Assembly: GCA_029747015.1 (NCBI GenBank)
Contig: JAKOGI010000826.1
Location: 16,001 to 80,000, forward strand
Source of the DNA: Carnegiea gigantea
Lineage: Eukaryota > Streptophyta > Magnoliopsida > Caryophyllales > Cactaceae
Length of the DNA: 64,000 nucleotides
Reading direction: 5' to 3'
The notes beneath the pieces are model-generated. The model did no database searches. It was given only the letters and a program-made list of their open reading frames with translations, and was not told where the DNA came from. The translations under genes and the position numbers were made by a program. Below are positions 12,390-24,712 of this stretch, in pieces. Position 1 is the stretch's first letter, and each line of letters begins with the position of its first letter.

Positions 12390-12933
12390 TTTTTTTTTTT
12401 TTTAACATCAATTGGGGCATAATCAAACGGGTCATGTATATAAGGTCAAATGAGGTTCCAACCCAAAACCAATTTGCAATAGGTGGAGTAACTTACAAGT
12501 TTCTATACATGTTCAAACCCTTTAATTTCATGAATGTGGGATAATACATACTATCATATTCTTTTGAATTTTATCAATGTGGGATAATACCCACTTTCAT
12601 ACTCCAATACGCCCCCTCACATGTGGGCTATTAATGAGGTCCAACACGTGCATAAAATTTTAATCAAATTGGGATGGTGAAAAATCAAAATCGAGCAATC
12701 CGTGCTGATACCATATTAATTTTTTTTTACATAAATTGGGGCATAATCAAACAAGTCATGTATATAAGCTTAAATGAGGTTCTAACCCAAAACCAATTGA
12801 TAATGGGTGAAGTAACTCACAAGCTTATATACATACTCAAGCCCTTTAATTTCATCAATGTGGGATAATACCCACTATCATATTCTTTTAAATTTTATCA
12901 ATGTGGGACAATGCCCACTTTCATACTCCAACA
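12390..12933 (-). mobile_element. TRIM element with two LTRs
   Basis: Two direct repeats of about 215 bp (12390-12609 and about 12719-12933) each run from AATTGGGGCATAATCAAAC to CTTTCATACTCCAA. Between them, in minus orientation, lie a primer-site-like word (TGGTATCAGCAC, complement of 12702-12713) and a purine tract (complement of CGCCCCCTCACATG at 12610-12623). Possible 5-bp flanks are GTTAA and GTTAT. Total length of about 540 bp without coding fits terminal-repeat retrotransposons in miniature. The two similar short frames inside are shadows of the duplicated LTR. Confidence 0.65.
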
Positions 12934-13226
12934 GTTATCTCGCTATTACGAGACCAGATATACTGATTAGTCAGTTTATGTAAGACCGAAACAAGATTAC
13001 TAGGAAGCAGTGTTGTGAATTCTATACTATCGAAATGGTACTTTAGGATAAGATATATTGCTGCCATTAAATATTTCTCCCGAGATGCATCTTTATTTGT
13101 TTTAGATTGGACAGGGTGTTTAATAGTCTACTCTGAGATCCCTTTTTAAGCTTGGCTTATCAACGATGTGTCCTAGAATTCTAAGAAATAGGCTACTGTT
13201 TCACGCTCTTCAGTTGAAAGTGAATA
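12934..13226. other. No gene seen
   Basis: A short spacer between the TRIM element and the hAT transposon. Nothing was recognised in it. Confidence 0.5.
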
Positions 13227-13234
13227 GAGATACG

Positions 13235-13451
13235 TAGGGGTGTTCAGAAATATCCAAAACCAAAAACCCGAACCAAAAATCCATTACCTGACCCAAAAAT
13301 TCAGGTATCTGAACCGAAAAATTGAAAAAATTTAGTTCAGGTACCCGAACCAATAATTCTTTCAGATATTTGGTTCGGATACGGATCGGCCATTTTACAA
13401 CTTCGGGTACCCGAAAACCTATATATATATATATTATATATATATATAGTA

Positions 13452-13482
<31 letters not shown>

Positions 13483-16400
13483 TATTTTTAATTTTGTAAA
13501 ACAGAGGGTTATGCTGTGCAATTGGGCTGTTTGGGTGAATTGGCTTGGCTGTGCAAGTTTGCGACTTTGCCTCAAACTCTCTATCTCTCTCTCTCAAAGC
13601 CCTGAGAACTCAGAAAACTCTCAAGTAAAGAAGAAACCCTGATTTCGTTCCACTGCTCCCTAGCCTCACCAGTCACCGGCCTCTGCTGCTGCTCGGAGCT
13701 CGACGACGACGAGTTGACTAGCGACTGCTCCCAGCCTGAGCCTCCAGCCTCCAGCCTCCAGCTTCTCGACGAGTCGACGATGACGAGGAGTGGATCGCCA
13801 TTCGCCAGCGAGTCAGGTCAGTCACAGTCAGTGCCTCGGCCTCACTCCTCTCTCTCGGCTAGTGTTGGCCGGCCACGCCTCGGCCTCACTCCTCTCTCTC
13901 GGCTAGTGTTCGCCAGCCACTCTCGAGTCTCGTCTGTATCTCTCAGTCTCAGCTCTCTCTCTGACTCTCTCTTCCTCTTGACTATCGATGGGTCGACGGA
14001 CGACTAGTCGATGACCAAGGACCAAGGTTCGAGTTTTGTTAATCAATTTTTAATTTTTACATATGAACTATGAAGATACAAATATTTTACCTAATGACTA
14101 GTTTTGTTGATTTATTCAGTATAGAAAATAGATTTTATTACATATCCTTTCTTCATCTGGTGGCCATGTCAAGAAAAGGGGAAGAAGTGGAAATGATTTC
14201 ATATTATACGTGAAATATAAAGGTTAATTCTTCGTGCTTGAGGAAGTGAGATTTCAGTGACTGGTTTTACTTAGATAGAGCCCAACATGTTGAGGTGTAT
14301 GAGTTAGTTTTGGTACTGCAATCATGGGCATAACCTGAATTTCTTGTTTTATTTGCTGTTAAATGGGCTATAGCTTGAGTCCTTTACAGATGCACATTTA
14401 AGGTGACATAATGCTACATTTTTTGCTTTTCTGAGGGGTTGTTTTAGTGTTTCTGTATCTTATAGATATGAGTTCATTCGTGATTAGGTTTAAATGGCAA
14501 GCTATATTAATTATATTGCTTATTTGCTTATGTTTAACTATTCATGATTAGGTTTAGATGGCAAGCTATAATGATGATCCCGTTCAAGATCATGTCCCTG
14601 AATTCATGGATATAGCGGAGTCATCTGGAAATAATGGAGATGGAAATGATGTGGAAGTAGACTTGGAGAGTCATGTGAAGGTGAAAAAAGTCAAGAAACA
14701 AGCATCTAAGATGGCCACAAACAAGGAAAAGGGCAATCAAAGGAGGCCTCTACCTCCTCCAACCAAGTAAGGTGGACCTCAATCTGGTAAGCGAAAGAAG
14801 AGATCTGAAATTTGAGATCATTATGATGAGACTCCCGATCCAATCGTTGCTAAATGTAAGTATTGCCAAAAGCCTATTACTTGTGCGACTAAAAATGGGA
14901 CAAGTGCTATGCTAAATCATACTAAGAGATGCAAGAAATATCCTGAAAATATAGATATTAAACAAAAGTTGCTAGATTTTCAAAGTAAGACTAGCACTTC
15001 TGAAGATGGTACAACTGAGACTTTGTCTAAATTATCTTGTTGGGAATTCAACAAAGAACTTCGTAGAAAAGCTCTTGCTAGGATGCTTATTGTGGATGAG
15101 ATACCCTTTAGTTACGTTGAACGTGAAGGCTTTCATTATTTTTGCAAGGTATTGAATCCTAAGTTCTTATCTCCATCGCGTCCTACAACAACTAGAGATT
15201 GCTATCTTCTTTACATTGATGAAAGGAAAAAATTACTTGATTTTTTTGAAACATGACATCAAGAGTTTGTCTCACCACAGATACTTGGACATCTGGTCAA
15301 AATTTGAGCTACATGTGTCTTACAACCTATTTTATTGATGACAATTTGACCTTACATAAGAGAATCATTAAGTTTTGTCCTATTGTCAGTCCTAGTGGGC
15401 AACTTATTAGTAGGGCTGTTGAAAAATGCTTGGTTAGTTGGGGTATCAAGAATGTGATGACTCTAACTGTTGATAATGCTAGCTCTAATGACCTTGCTAT
15501 TCAATATCTTCGAAGAAGAATCAACCATTGGAATGGTAGTGTCTTGGGTGGTGATTATTTGCATATGAGATGTGTTGCTCATATCTTGAATTTAATAGTC
15601 AAAGATGGTTTGAAAGATCTTGATGTGTCCATTGTGAAGATTCGTGGTGCCGTGAAGTATGTGAGGTCTTCTCCTTCTAGGCTTCAAAAGTTTAAAGAAT
15701 GTGTGGAAAAGGAAATGATACAAACTAAGAGTCTTGTTTGCTTGGATGTTGAAACAAGGTGGAATTCCACCTTCTTGATGCTTAAAACTGCTGTAATGTT
15801 TAAGAAGGCATTTCAAAATTTGTATTCTAAAGATGTTGCTTGCATTAAAGAGCTTGAAAAGTCAGGTGGTATACCCACTGAGGAGGATTGGAAGAAAATT
15901 GGTAGTTTTTTGCCATTTCTTAAAATCTTCTATGATGCCACATTAAAATTGTCAGGGTCACACTATGTGACCGGCAGTTCCTATGTTCCTGAGATATATG
16001 GTATAGGGTGGACTATATCTTCTTTTCTTACTCATGAGGATGAAGGGATTAGAAACATGGCTGAGAAAATGAAGTTGAAACGTGATAAGTATTGGTCTAA
16101 TGTTAATAACATTAATGTTTTGCTGTTCATTGCCGTGGCTGTTGATCCAAGGTACAAGATGAAATATGTTGAATGGCTTGTTAGATCTTCATATGATTCT
16201 GAAAATGCCGCCTTGTTGAGTTCAAAAATTAGAGTGGCTTTGCATGACTTGGTTGATTTCTATGGTTCTTCCCAACCTAAACCAAAGAAAGTGGATCATG
16301 ATGCTTCTTCTTCTTGTAGTGTTGGTGACAAGTTCACAAAATCAACGGGAATTGACAATGAAGAAGTAATAAATTTTAAAGAAACAATGAGTCAAAGGTT

Positions 16401-17542
16401 TAGGATGGAAAGTGGAAATTTGGAAAGTTATGAAGAAAAAAGTGAGTTGGATAAGTATTTAGGTGATGCATATGAATCTCTTAATGATCCATCTTTTGAT
16501 CTCTTAATGTGGTGGAAAGATCAAAAAAAGAGATACCCAATTCTTGCTAAGATGGATAGAGATATACTTGCCATTTCCATTTCTACGTTCGCTTCCGAGT
16601 CCGCCTTTAGCACCGGTGGACGTGTACTTGACTCTTTCCGCACTTCATTAATTCCTAAAACGGTAGAAGCTCTTATATGTGCACAAGATTGACTACGCAC
16701 TTCTCATAACTTTTAAAACGGTGGACGTGTATTTGAAGGTTAGTTTTCTTTTAAGTCCATTTAACATAACTTTTAGCCATTGTTTAGTTAATTATTTTAT
16801 AATTCTATATCTTACTCAAACTTGTTGTATTTGAATTGTAGATATGAACACCTTCACCAAGGAGTACCCAACTATTACTGTTGATGAGACTATGGCGGAT
16901 GACTTATGAGCCAAGAGCAATTTGCCTCAAGGATTTCCTAATGTTTTATCTACTTTGTGAACTTGTGTGTATGAAATGTAATTTGTTGCCCCTTTCCCAA
17001 GGACTTTGTTTGTAATTTATTTCCTCTCCCTTCAAACCTTCCCCAATCCCCAAAGAGGTAATTACTTTGATGCGTTGCATTGCTTGAGTTTTGATCATTT
17101 GGATGGTGAGAATGGTATGATGCTAAGATACGATATTAACGGTCTTTTGGTGGTGGGAAGTAATTGAAATTTGATTGTTATATGATGTTGTATGGTATTT
17201 TGGTTTTAGGGCATAAACTAGAATGGGTAATTACGTATGCTTGTGGTTCAGTGCATAAACAAGGAGTTGATCTTTTAAGAAAATTACAATAATTATCAAA
17301 AAAAGGAGACTAAAAAAGTTTAGGCAAAATACAACACAATTGTTTGCCAAAAAAAGAAAGTTTACAAAAATTGGGTAATTGGGTAAGCAAAAACCCGAAC
17401 CGAAATTATTGGGTACTCGAAATTGGGTTCCCGATAATTTTCGGTTCGGATACGGTTCGCCATCCGTACGTCCGACCCAAAATTTTGGGTACCCGAACCG
17501 AAAGCTCTTTTGGTTTGTGTACCCGAACCATGAACACCGCTA
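13235..17542 (+). mobile_element. hAT transposon, formerly autonomous
   Basis: Terminal inverted repeats TAGGGGTGTTCA (13235-13246) and TGAACACCGCTA (17531-17542) are flanked by octamers GAGATACG and GAGAGACC, which match at 6 of 8 positions, as expected for an aged hAT duplication. Subterminal regions on both sides are dense in ACCCGAACC, CGGGTACCCGAA and GGTTCGGATACGG words. The interior holds a broken hAT transposase gene, a 5' region rich in CTCTCTC and GCC codon-like sequence, and a long (TA)n at about 13420-13485. The left TIR is identical over 12 bases to that of the non-autonomous element at 19483. Confidence 0.85.
14558..16909 (+). pseudogene. hAT transposase, broken
   Basis: This would have been the DNA-binding and cutting enzyme of the surrounding transposon, of the plant DAYSLEEPER/RICESLEEPER-like group. 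The order is as in the family. An acidic and basic N-terminus (ATG at 14558) comes first, then a BED zinc finger (CKYC ... LNHTKRC, about 14855-14935). Next are the RNase-H-like core with CLTTDTWTS (about 15268), the ETRWNSTF block (about 15751), and the hATC dimerisation domain ending with FASESAFSTGGRVLDSFR (about 16590-16645). It is interrupted by TAA at 14768-14770, TGA at 14813-14815 (a Trp position), a one-base frameshift near 15253, and TGA at 16690-16692 inside the conserved QDW. The core from 15253 is otherwise open for 479 codons. A last short exon ending at 16909 is possible. The pattern indicates recent loss of function. Confidence 0.9.
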
Positions 17543-17550
17543 GAGAGACC

Positions 17551-18563
17551 TGACTAATGCTACAGGTTTAGCTTATTTTTGAATAAGTAATTGTAGAGAT
17601 TTCCTTAAATTACAACGGGAATAATTAAGCTACCCTTCACAAAGCCGCTAACTTCGCATTTCACAAGAGGGATATTAGAGTTGATTTTCTTCATTGGTGA
17701 AGAAAAACGTTTATTAGAATTATTTCTATCAGAAATATCCCTTTAAATGAACCGCTTGCCTATTCACAAAAGCCTTGAGCCAGAAGCAATTTCAATACTT
17801 GAATGCAAGTTGGCCATTCTTGATAGTCTTACTCCAACTTGAAGGAAACTATTAGCCGGATCCAGCTTGAGAATCTCGTCTGGTTTCTTTGCTTATTCGT
17901 GGCTTGATCCTGTATTATTTGTAACAATATCTTTCCCCTTTTTTATTTGTTTATTTATTTTTTTTTGGCTATTTATTGTTGCCTCATAATATACACAATG
18001 CTTCTATTTTTAATGTGTTTTAATAGATTTCATTTCAATAAAAGATTTTCTGAAAGTTTTTAATGTGAGTATCTTAAAATCAGTCTTTCTACTTGTATGT
18101 GTGATTGCGGAGATTAAAACCCATCCCCCCCTCCCCAATATGTATTTTCTCAATTTAGCTCTGTTTGACTTCGTCAGAAGAACTAATTTCCCCCACACAT
18201 GTATTTTCTTCGAATAGTTGTTGCAACCGAACACCTGCATTATCTCTTATATCTAGCCTTTAATTTAGAGGCCACACTGAATATTTCTTCATAAGTATTT
18301 AAAAAAAAGGAATTATTATGTATCGACCAGTATTTTAGACCTAAGGTAATTTTTCACAAAAACTTTGTGAAAATAGAAAACTTAGGGTTTCAACACTTAT
18401 ATTTTAGACCGAAGTCTATAGATCGAGTGGCATAATGCATCTTGGAGGGTTGAAGTTAGGTTCTTTTTTTCCCCCCTTGGGGGGGGGGGGGGGGGGGGGA
18501 AATAATGAAAATACCACCTTTTCTTACCCAGATGGGGACTAGAGAACACCTTATCAAATCATA
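17551..18563. other. No gene; homopolymer C/G tract
   Basis: No supported coding region. At 18466-18499 a T run and six Cs are followed by TT and about 21 Gs (18479-18499). The tract could form a hairpin or quadruplex, or may be of uncertain length because of sequencing. Confidence 0.5.
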
Positions 18564-18568
18564 TTTAC

Positions 18569-20926
18569 TGTTAGCTTCCTTAACCTTATAATGCATTTTA
18601 TGAATATATTTTGATGAAAGACAAAAAGGAGTACTTGGTCAATTAGTATGTTTATTATATTATATTTGGACCTACATAAGTATTTCTGTTGTTTAAATGT
18701 ATTATAATTATAAGTAGATATTGACATGAGTGATTTTATATTATGTGTGATAATATCTTTGAGATTGTTTAATATTCAAATTTAAACATGTTATCTTTAT
18801 GATATTATATTGTGTGATTCAAATTTAAATATAAGATTGTGGAGCTATATTTATCAATGTCAAAGATTTGCTTTTAATATGATAATATCTTGTGATAGAA
18901 TATTTTGGAAGACTTTGCTGCTAATTATGAATGGTTCTAGAAGATTCTCAACCAAGATATTCTCAGCCAAAACAGAATCAGCAAAAATAGGTACTGAATG
19001 TTGGAAGCTGAAAATGGAAAATTTTCAAGGACCCTGAACTGAAATTCAAGGCCTTGAACTGAAGCTGATTTTAAGGAAAGTCCAACGACTAGTTTGCAAG
19101 AGCTCCTTCAAGACTTGGCTATAAATATAGAGCTAAATGAAGAGCTATACAACAAGAGAGAGCACAAGCAAAGAAGAAGAAAGAGAGCTACACTTGCAAA
19201 TCAAGAGGAGGAATTTGAGAAGAGTTTTAACTTACATTGACATATTTATTTTATTCTCTACCAAAGAAGTGTATCTTATAATTGTTAATTTTCTTTGTAT
19301 TGAGTTGGGTTGATTAGTCAGAGAGCCGACTACCCAAGTACGGTTGGGGAGCAACGCGTATGTTGGGACACCTATAGTTTTATGGTCAACTAGTTGGTTG
19401 TACGATTGGTGAATCGTGTGCAATCGACAGACTTAATAAAAGAAAGAGGTTCAAAATCCCATCGGCGAGGGGTGCCTGTGGGTAGGGGTGTTCATCGGTC
19501 CAGGACCGGACCGGACCGGCTGGACCGAGGACCGAATATTTGTCAAATCTTGGACCGAGGACCGGACCGATCTGGAGTCGGTCCTGGACCGGATCGGACC
19601 GACTCCAGATCGGTCCTCAGACAACATGGCGCCACAAACCTGCTTATTGAACCAAATCAACCAATAAACCTGCTCTGCTAGTCTGCTGGCTGCTGCTCAC
19701 TTAACCAAAACTATATATAAAAGTGAATTACATAACCAAAGTTACACAACACTAATTACAAAACAAAAAAGTTAACATTCCCAGAATTCAAATTATACTA
19801 GCTTCCTAGACCAAAGAGTAGAACAACATGAGTTGTTATTTACAAAGAGTTTCATTTTGACAATCCCATTTTATGACATCAAGCAAAAACAGTCGTGTAG
19901 CACCAAAATCTCCAACGGGCATCAACTTTCATGAATTTATAAATACAACCTTCAAATCCCTCCTCAACTCATCTCACCAAAAGAACAGGGATAGAAAAAG
20001 CCATCATATTCGATAGAGCACAACCAGGCATTAAAATCGAACAAATTCCAAGACAAAATAGCATGAATTCGATAGAGCACAACCAAGATTCGAGTAATTT
20101 TTAACCAAGATTCGAATTCACAAAACCCTATAACAAATTCACAAAATCGGCAAAACCCTAGAAAAGCAAATTAAAACCCTAACTAACAACAATCAACGAA
20201 TCTAAGCATGAAGCTGAAGCTCACCTCCACCAACCGAACAAAGACCGAGAGAAGATTAGGCTTCACAAGTAGAAGAACAGCAGAAGACAGCAGATGAGCA
20301 CGACTATCCAGGAAGGCAGCAAGGAGCCAAGGAAGAAGGAGACGACTGACGAGAAGGAAACCGCCGGCCAACGAGCGCCGAGCACCGACAAGGGCAGTAG
20401 AAGAGAAGGGAACGGATGAGAAGGAGGAGGAGGAGGAGGAGGAGAACTACCTAGAAGGCGAAGCAAGCAGCAGGCTGTCGAAGAAGGCAAGAAGCACTGA
20501 AGAAAGAAGCAGCCTCGAAATGTTTGGTTTTTGATGGTTCCCGAAGCCATTTACCAAATTTAGCTAGAAAAAAAAAACCCAGCAAATTTGGTCGGTCCGG
20601 TCCACAAGTCGGTCCACCCGGTCCAGGACCGGACCGGACCGAAGACCGAAAACTGAAAAAGCAAGGACCGTTGACCGGATCGAAAAAGCCTCGGTCCGGT
20701 CCGGTCCAGGCCAGTCCGGTCCGGTCTTCGGTCCTGTCCGATCCTGGACCATTTAATGAACAGCCCTACCTGTGGGTAGAGGACTAGGCGTGGCCGAACC
20801 TCTATAAATTGTGTGTTTTATCCACATTTATATTTTCCGCATTTTTATTTCTATTATTTTATAACTTTGATCATCACCTTATTTATTCCTCTCTAGGGTG
20901 ATTTAACTAGCTAAACTAGGCCAACA
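18569..20926 (+). repeat. 5' LTR of copia element, hAT inserted
   Basis: Without the hAT insert and its 8-bp duplication, the LTR is about 1064 bp, against 1069 bp for the 3' copy. Shared landmarks include TTCAAGGCCTTGAACTGAAG, a likely TATAAATATAGAGCT promoter segment near 19120, and a (T)GTGTTTTATCCACATTTA 3' portion. Confidence 0.9.
19483..20768. mobile_element. Non-autonomous hAT element in copia LTR
   Basis: Left end TAGGGGTGTTCA (19483-19494) and right end TGAACAGCCCTA (20757-20768) are flanked by a perfect 8-bp duplication CCTGTGGG (19475-19482 and 20769-20776). Both subterminal regions are packed with GGACCGG/CCGGTCC words. The 3' copia LTR shows the uninterrupted site near 23596, GTGCCTGTGGGTAGAGG. 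The middle holds AACCCTA words and a GAGGAGGAGG tract. No transposase is present, and the open frames are word-repeat shadows. Confidence 0.92.
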
Positions 20927-20928
20927 AT

Positions 20929-20940
20929 TGGTATCAGAGC
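20929..20940 (+). other. Primer-binding site, initiator-Met tRNA
   Basis: TGGTATCAGAGC lies two bases after the 5' LTR terminal CA. It is the classic plant copia primer site, complementary to the 3' end of initiator-Met tRNA, and it fixes the element's orientation as forward. Confidence 0.9.
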
Positions 20941-20994
20941 TAGTACGATTGTTTAAAGACTTTACCGTCTAATAGTTCGATCCCATTGCTAGTT

Positions 20995-21512
20995 ATGATT
21001 TTGACTCTGATTGCCCTCCGCTTTTTAAGGGTACTAATTATTTTTTATGGCAGAAAACAATGGAATGTTGTATCAAGCATAAGGGTCTCGATCTTTAGGA
21101 GATCATAGTCAAAGGTTCAATAGTTATTGAGAAATCGGAAGATGAATATGCTGAAGATGATTACAAGCGGATATCCACAAATTTTAAAGCCGTAAACATT
21201 TTATTTTGTGCTCTTACTGTTGGTATTTATGAGTTTATCTCACATTGTGAGAGTGCCAAGGAAATTTAGGAGACTCTTTATATTTTATATGGTACTAATC
21301 AAAATGTGGTACTAAGCGAATTTGTAGCGCAGGATGAAATAATCATGGATGGAACTGTTAAGCAAGTTGAGGATCACCAACCACATGAAAATGATGATCC
21401 AATTCAATGGTTTATACATAATGATGTCAAGCATGCCCAGATTGAGGAATTTTTTGAAAATGGTGAGAAAAATATGATTCATTTATTCTTCGAAGTAGTA
21501 AGGATGATGTAA
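20995..21512 (+). pseudogene. copia gag fragment, broken
   Basis: The N-terminal gag domain of Ty1/copia elements is recognisable from the FKGTNYFLWQKTMECC block (about 21021-21070), followed by GLDL-stop-EII and by AKEI-stop-ETLYILYGTN (about 21252-21300). In this family both stops (TAG at 21096-21098 and 21267-21269) sit where tryptophan normally stands (DLWE and EIWETL). Reading continues in a shorter frame from 21306 to 21512 with acidic content and no known motif. No zinc knuckle or pol was found downstream. The protein would have been the retroelement capsid. Confidence 0.75.
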
Positions 21513-22666
21513 CATCCATAATTAAATTTTCAAGTAATAGTATTTCTTCAAGTTGTCATATTTTTTATGATTTAAATACCATACCAAATTTTCAACTTTC
21601 AAAAATTCTTGATTGTAGTGTTAAGTCAAGAAAATGCGTCAAGATTGAGGGAAAGAAAAATTTTACCTCATTAATTTTTCTTACTTCTAACAATTTTGAA
21701 TCCAATGAGAAAAGGGTATCAAGATTTGATCGAGCAACTTTATTTTTGAAGAAATCAAAAAAGAATACACACGTTCGTGAGATATTATTGATTCCTCATT
21801 TATGTACTAATAGTGAATTTTCAATAGCATTTGATCCTCTTGAAAATTTAAGTGCACAAGGAAACATTGGAGTTTCATAAAGGCATATGGTAAGTTATGG
21901 TTTGCCAAAAGTAAAAATAAGGTAAGTTCGTTTGTTTTGTCATTACTCAGATTTTAAGGCCCTGAAATACAGTTCAAGGCCTTGAACTGTAGACAGAAAC
22001 TGGAAAGTTTGGTTTGATTGAATCAAGATTTGGACTTTTTTTATTTCAACAACGTGAATAGAAATCAAAATTTGAATTCTTACCAAATAAAATGTGCTGT
22101 TATCTTTGCATGATTAATATTACGTCATGTTATTATGTCATGTGATTACTTTTATGCATAAATGATATGCTGTCTATATTCTCAACCTATTTGTCCATAA
22201 TTTATGTCCATAATGCTATGCTCCCTAGTACTCATATAAATGATATTGTTTCTTTCTATAAAGGAGAATTATATTACTTGATGATTTTTTTAGATAATCT
22301 TGATTTACTCTTGATATGGGGAGAATTTTGTTACTATATGTTAATCCCTTGTTACACCCTTATATTGGTTACGAGAATTTCAAATCAATGAGTATTAGCG
22401 TATGTGATTGATTTTGTTGTTAATATTTAACCCTTTATATGTTTTTTATGGGTGCCATAGATTAAGGGAAAGCATCTTTATATGTCATTGATTTGTTGAG
22501 GGGGAGTTATATGTATTTGTCATAATTTTTATGCTTGGATTTTTCTCTCTCCTCTTGTGCTATCTTTTGATGAAATACAAAAAGGGGCAGAAGTATTTGG
22601 CAAAGGATTCATGGTGTAACATTCAAAACTGTATTGATGTGTTTTTATTGGGTTTTATCTTTTATC
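21513..22666 (+). other. Copia internal region without pol
   Basis: Non-coding or heavily decayed internal sequence between the gag fragment and the purine tract. No protease, integrase, reverse transcriptase or RNase H motifs could be read. The short frame at 22167-22391 has no recognisable domain. Confidence 0.5.
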
Positions 22667-22680
22667 AAAAAGGGGGAGAT
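22667..22680 (+). other. Polypurine tract
   Basis: AAAAAGGGGGAGA lies immediately before the 3' LTR start TGTTAGC, the expected place for plus-strand priming in a copia element. Confidence 0.85.
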
Positions 22681-23749
22681 TGTTAGCTTCCTTAAGCTTA
22701 CAATGCATTTTATGAATATATTTTGATGAAAGATAAAAAGAAGTACTTGGTCTATTAGTATGTTTATTATATTATATTTGGACCTACATAAGTATTTCTG
22801 TTATTTAAATATGTTATAATTATAAGTAGATATTGACATGATTGATTTTATGTTATGCGTGACAATATCTTTGAGATTGTTTGATATTCAAATTTGAACA
22901 TGTTATCTTTATGACATTATATTATGTGATTCAAATTTGAATATAAGATTGTGAAGCTATATTTATCAATGTCAAAGATTTGCTCTTAATATAATAATAT
23001 CTTGTGATATAATATTGTGGAAGATTATACTACAAATTATAAATGGTTTTAGAAGATTCTTAGCCAAGATATTCTCAGCCAAAACAGAATCAGTAAAACA
23101 AGCTACTGAACGTTGGAAGCTGAAATTAAAATAGAAAATTTTCAAGGACCCTGAACTGAAATTCAAGGCCTTGAACTGAAGCTGATTTTAAGGAAAGCCC
23201 AACGGCTAGTTTGCAAGAGCTCCTTCAAGACTTGACTATAAATATAGAGCTGAATGAAGAGCTATACAACAAGAGAGAGCACAAGCACAGAAGAAGAAAG
23301 AGAGCTACACTTGCAAATCAAGAGGAGGAATTTGAGAAGAGTTTGAACTTACATTGGCATATTTATTTTGTTCGCTACCAAAGAAGTGTATCTTATAATT
23401 ATTAATTTTTTTTGTATTGGGTTGGGTTGATTAGTCGGAGGGCCGACTACCCAAGTACGTTTGGGGAGCAACGCGTACGTTGGGAAACCTATAGTTGTAA
23501 GGTCAACTAGTAGGTTGTACGATTGGTGAATCGTGTGCAATCGACCGACCTAATAAAAGAAAGAGGTTCAAAATCCCATCAACGAGGGGTGCCTGTGGGT
23601 AGAGGGTTAGGCGTGGCCGAAACTCTATAAATTGTGTGTTTTATCCACATTTACATTTTCCGCATTTCTATTTCTATTATTTTGTGATTTTGATTATCAC
23701 CTTATTTACTCCTCTCTATGATGATTTAATTAGCCAAATCGGGCCAACA
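22681..23749 (+). repeat. 3' LTR of copia element
   Basis: It runs from TGTTAGCTTCC to GGGCCAACA, 1069 bp, and is followed by the TTTAC duplication. It keeps the site into which the hAT inserted in the 5' LTR. The short frames in it are LTR shadows that recur in the 5' copy. Confidence 0.92.
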
Positions 23750-23754
23750 TTTAC

Positions 23755-24712
23755 AAATCTTACCATCCAACCTTCTAGAATCTGATCTCTGCGTTTTCTT
23801 AAGTTGAATCTCACTAAACAAAATGGATCCCACACAATAAAAAGGAAAAGGAAAAAAGCCAACATGACATGAGAGAGAAGAGGAGAGAGAAAGGTGGGAT
23901 CCCCATGAGGTTTGAAGAGGAGGGGATCCTCGATCTGAAATTGGGTTGTCAGCATTTTTCATATCTCAGTATGTTCACTGGAAGCTTTCTGGCTGAAATT
24001 AATTTGGGCCAACCGCCACGCAGACTATGAACTACAGGAGGTCAATTCAGATGTTGGGCTTCGCTAAATAACTCATTCACTCAAATTGCCTCGCATGCTA
24101 AACCTAGATTGCCTTGCTCCATCTTCTGGCAATCACTACAAGGCCCACCCTTCATACGTTGGAACACGTTTAAAGCCTTAGTAGTCTCAACTCTCAACAA
24201 CGAAACTGATTTTTCGACTCCTACTTGGTCATTTAAGCCATAAAGATAGTTGTTCTATGAATTCAGTTGTTAATGAATATAATTAATTAAATCCAAGTTA
24301 ATGAAGAAAACTGTCATCAGCTTATCTTGGATCTCTTTTCTTAGCTTTGGATTAATTATTAATAGTAGCAAGGAGATAGTAGTATACCCCCTTTCAAGGT
24401 TTTGGATTAGTCATGCACGGTCTCCCCATCTCAAGGTTTTCCTTAGCTTTGGACCATTTTACGAATTCGGTTATTTCCCCCCTTTTCAATTAGTGTTTAA
24501 TTTCCCACCTTCTCTTAATTAGCTAATGTATGAGAGACCATATAACTTCAATTGGTTCAAGTACAAAAATCATGACACAAACTCATAAATCAATGCATCG
24601 ACGAAATAAGTCAATATCTTAATCTCGAAAGACATAACATGTGAAAATTCTCCAATAATAACGTATTTGACAGTTTTGAGTGCTCTGAAGACATGATTTA
24701 AAGACTCTTGTT
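23755..24712. other. No gene seen
   Basis: AT-rich spacer with a purine-rich stretch (about 23840-23935). Open frames are short, lack recognisable domains and overlap on opposite strands. Confidence 0.5.

Larger units (their letters stand above)
18569..23749 (+). mobile_element. Ty1/copia-type LTR retrotransposon, non-autonomous
   Basis: Both LTRs begin TGTTAGCTTCC and end GGCCAACA. Perfect 5-bp duplications TTTAC flank the element (18564-18568 and 23750-23754). A primer-binding site for initiator-Met tRNA follows the 5' LTR, and a purine tract precedes the 3' LTR. The internal region is only about 1.75 kb and keeps a damaged gag but no recognisable protease, integrase or reverse transcriptase. 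The 5' LTR carries a later hAT insertion. By eye, LTR identity is roughly 92-93 percent in the first few hundred bases, so the insertion is not recent. Confidence 0.9.

Noticed and set aside
19394..20787. Frames rich in Arg, Gly and Pro inside the hAT insert
   Set aside because: Products of GGACCGG word repeats on both strands; the element is non-coding.
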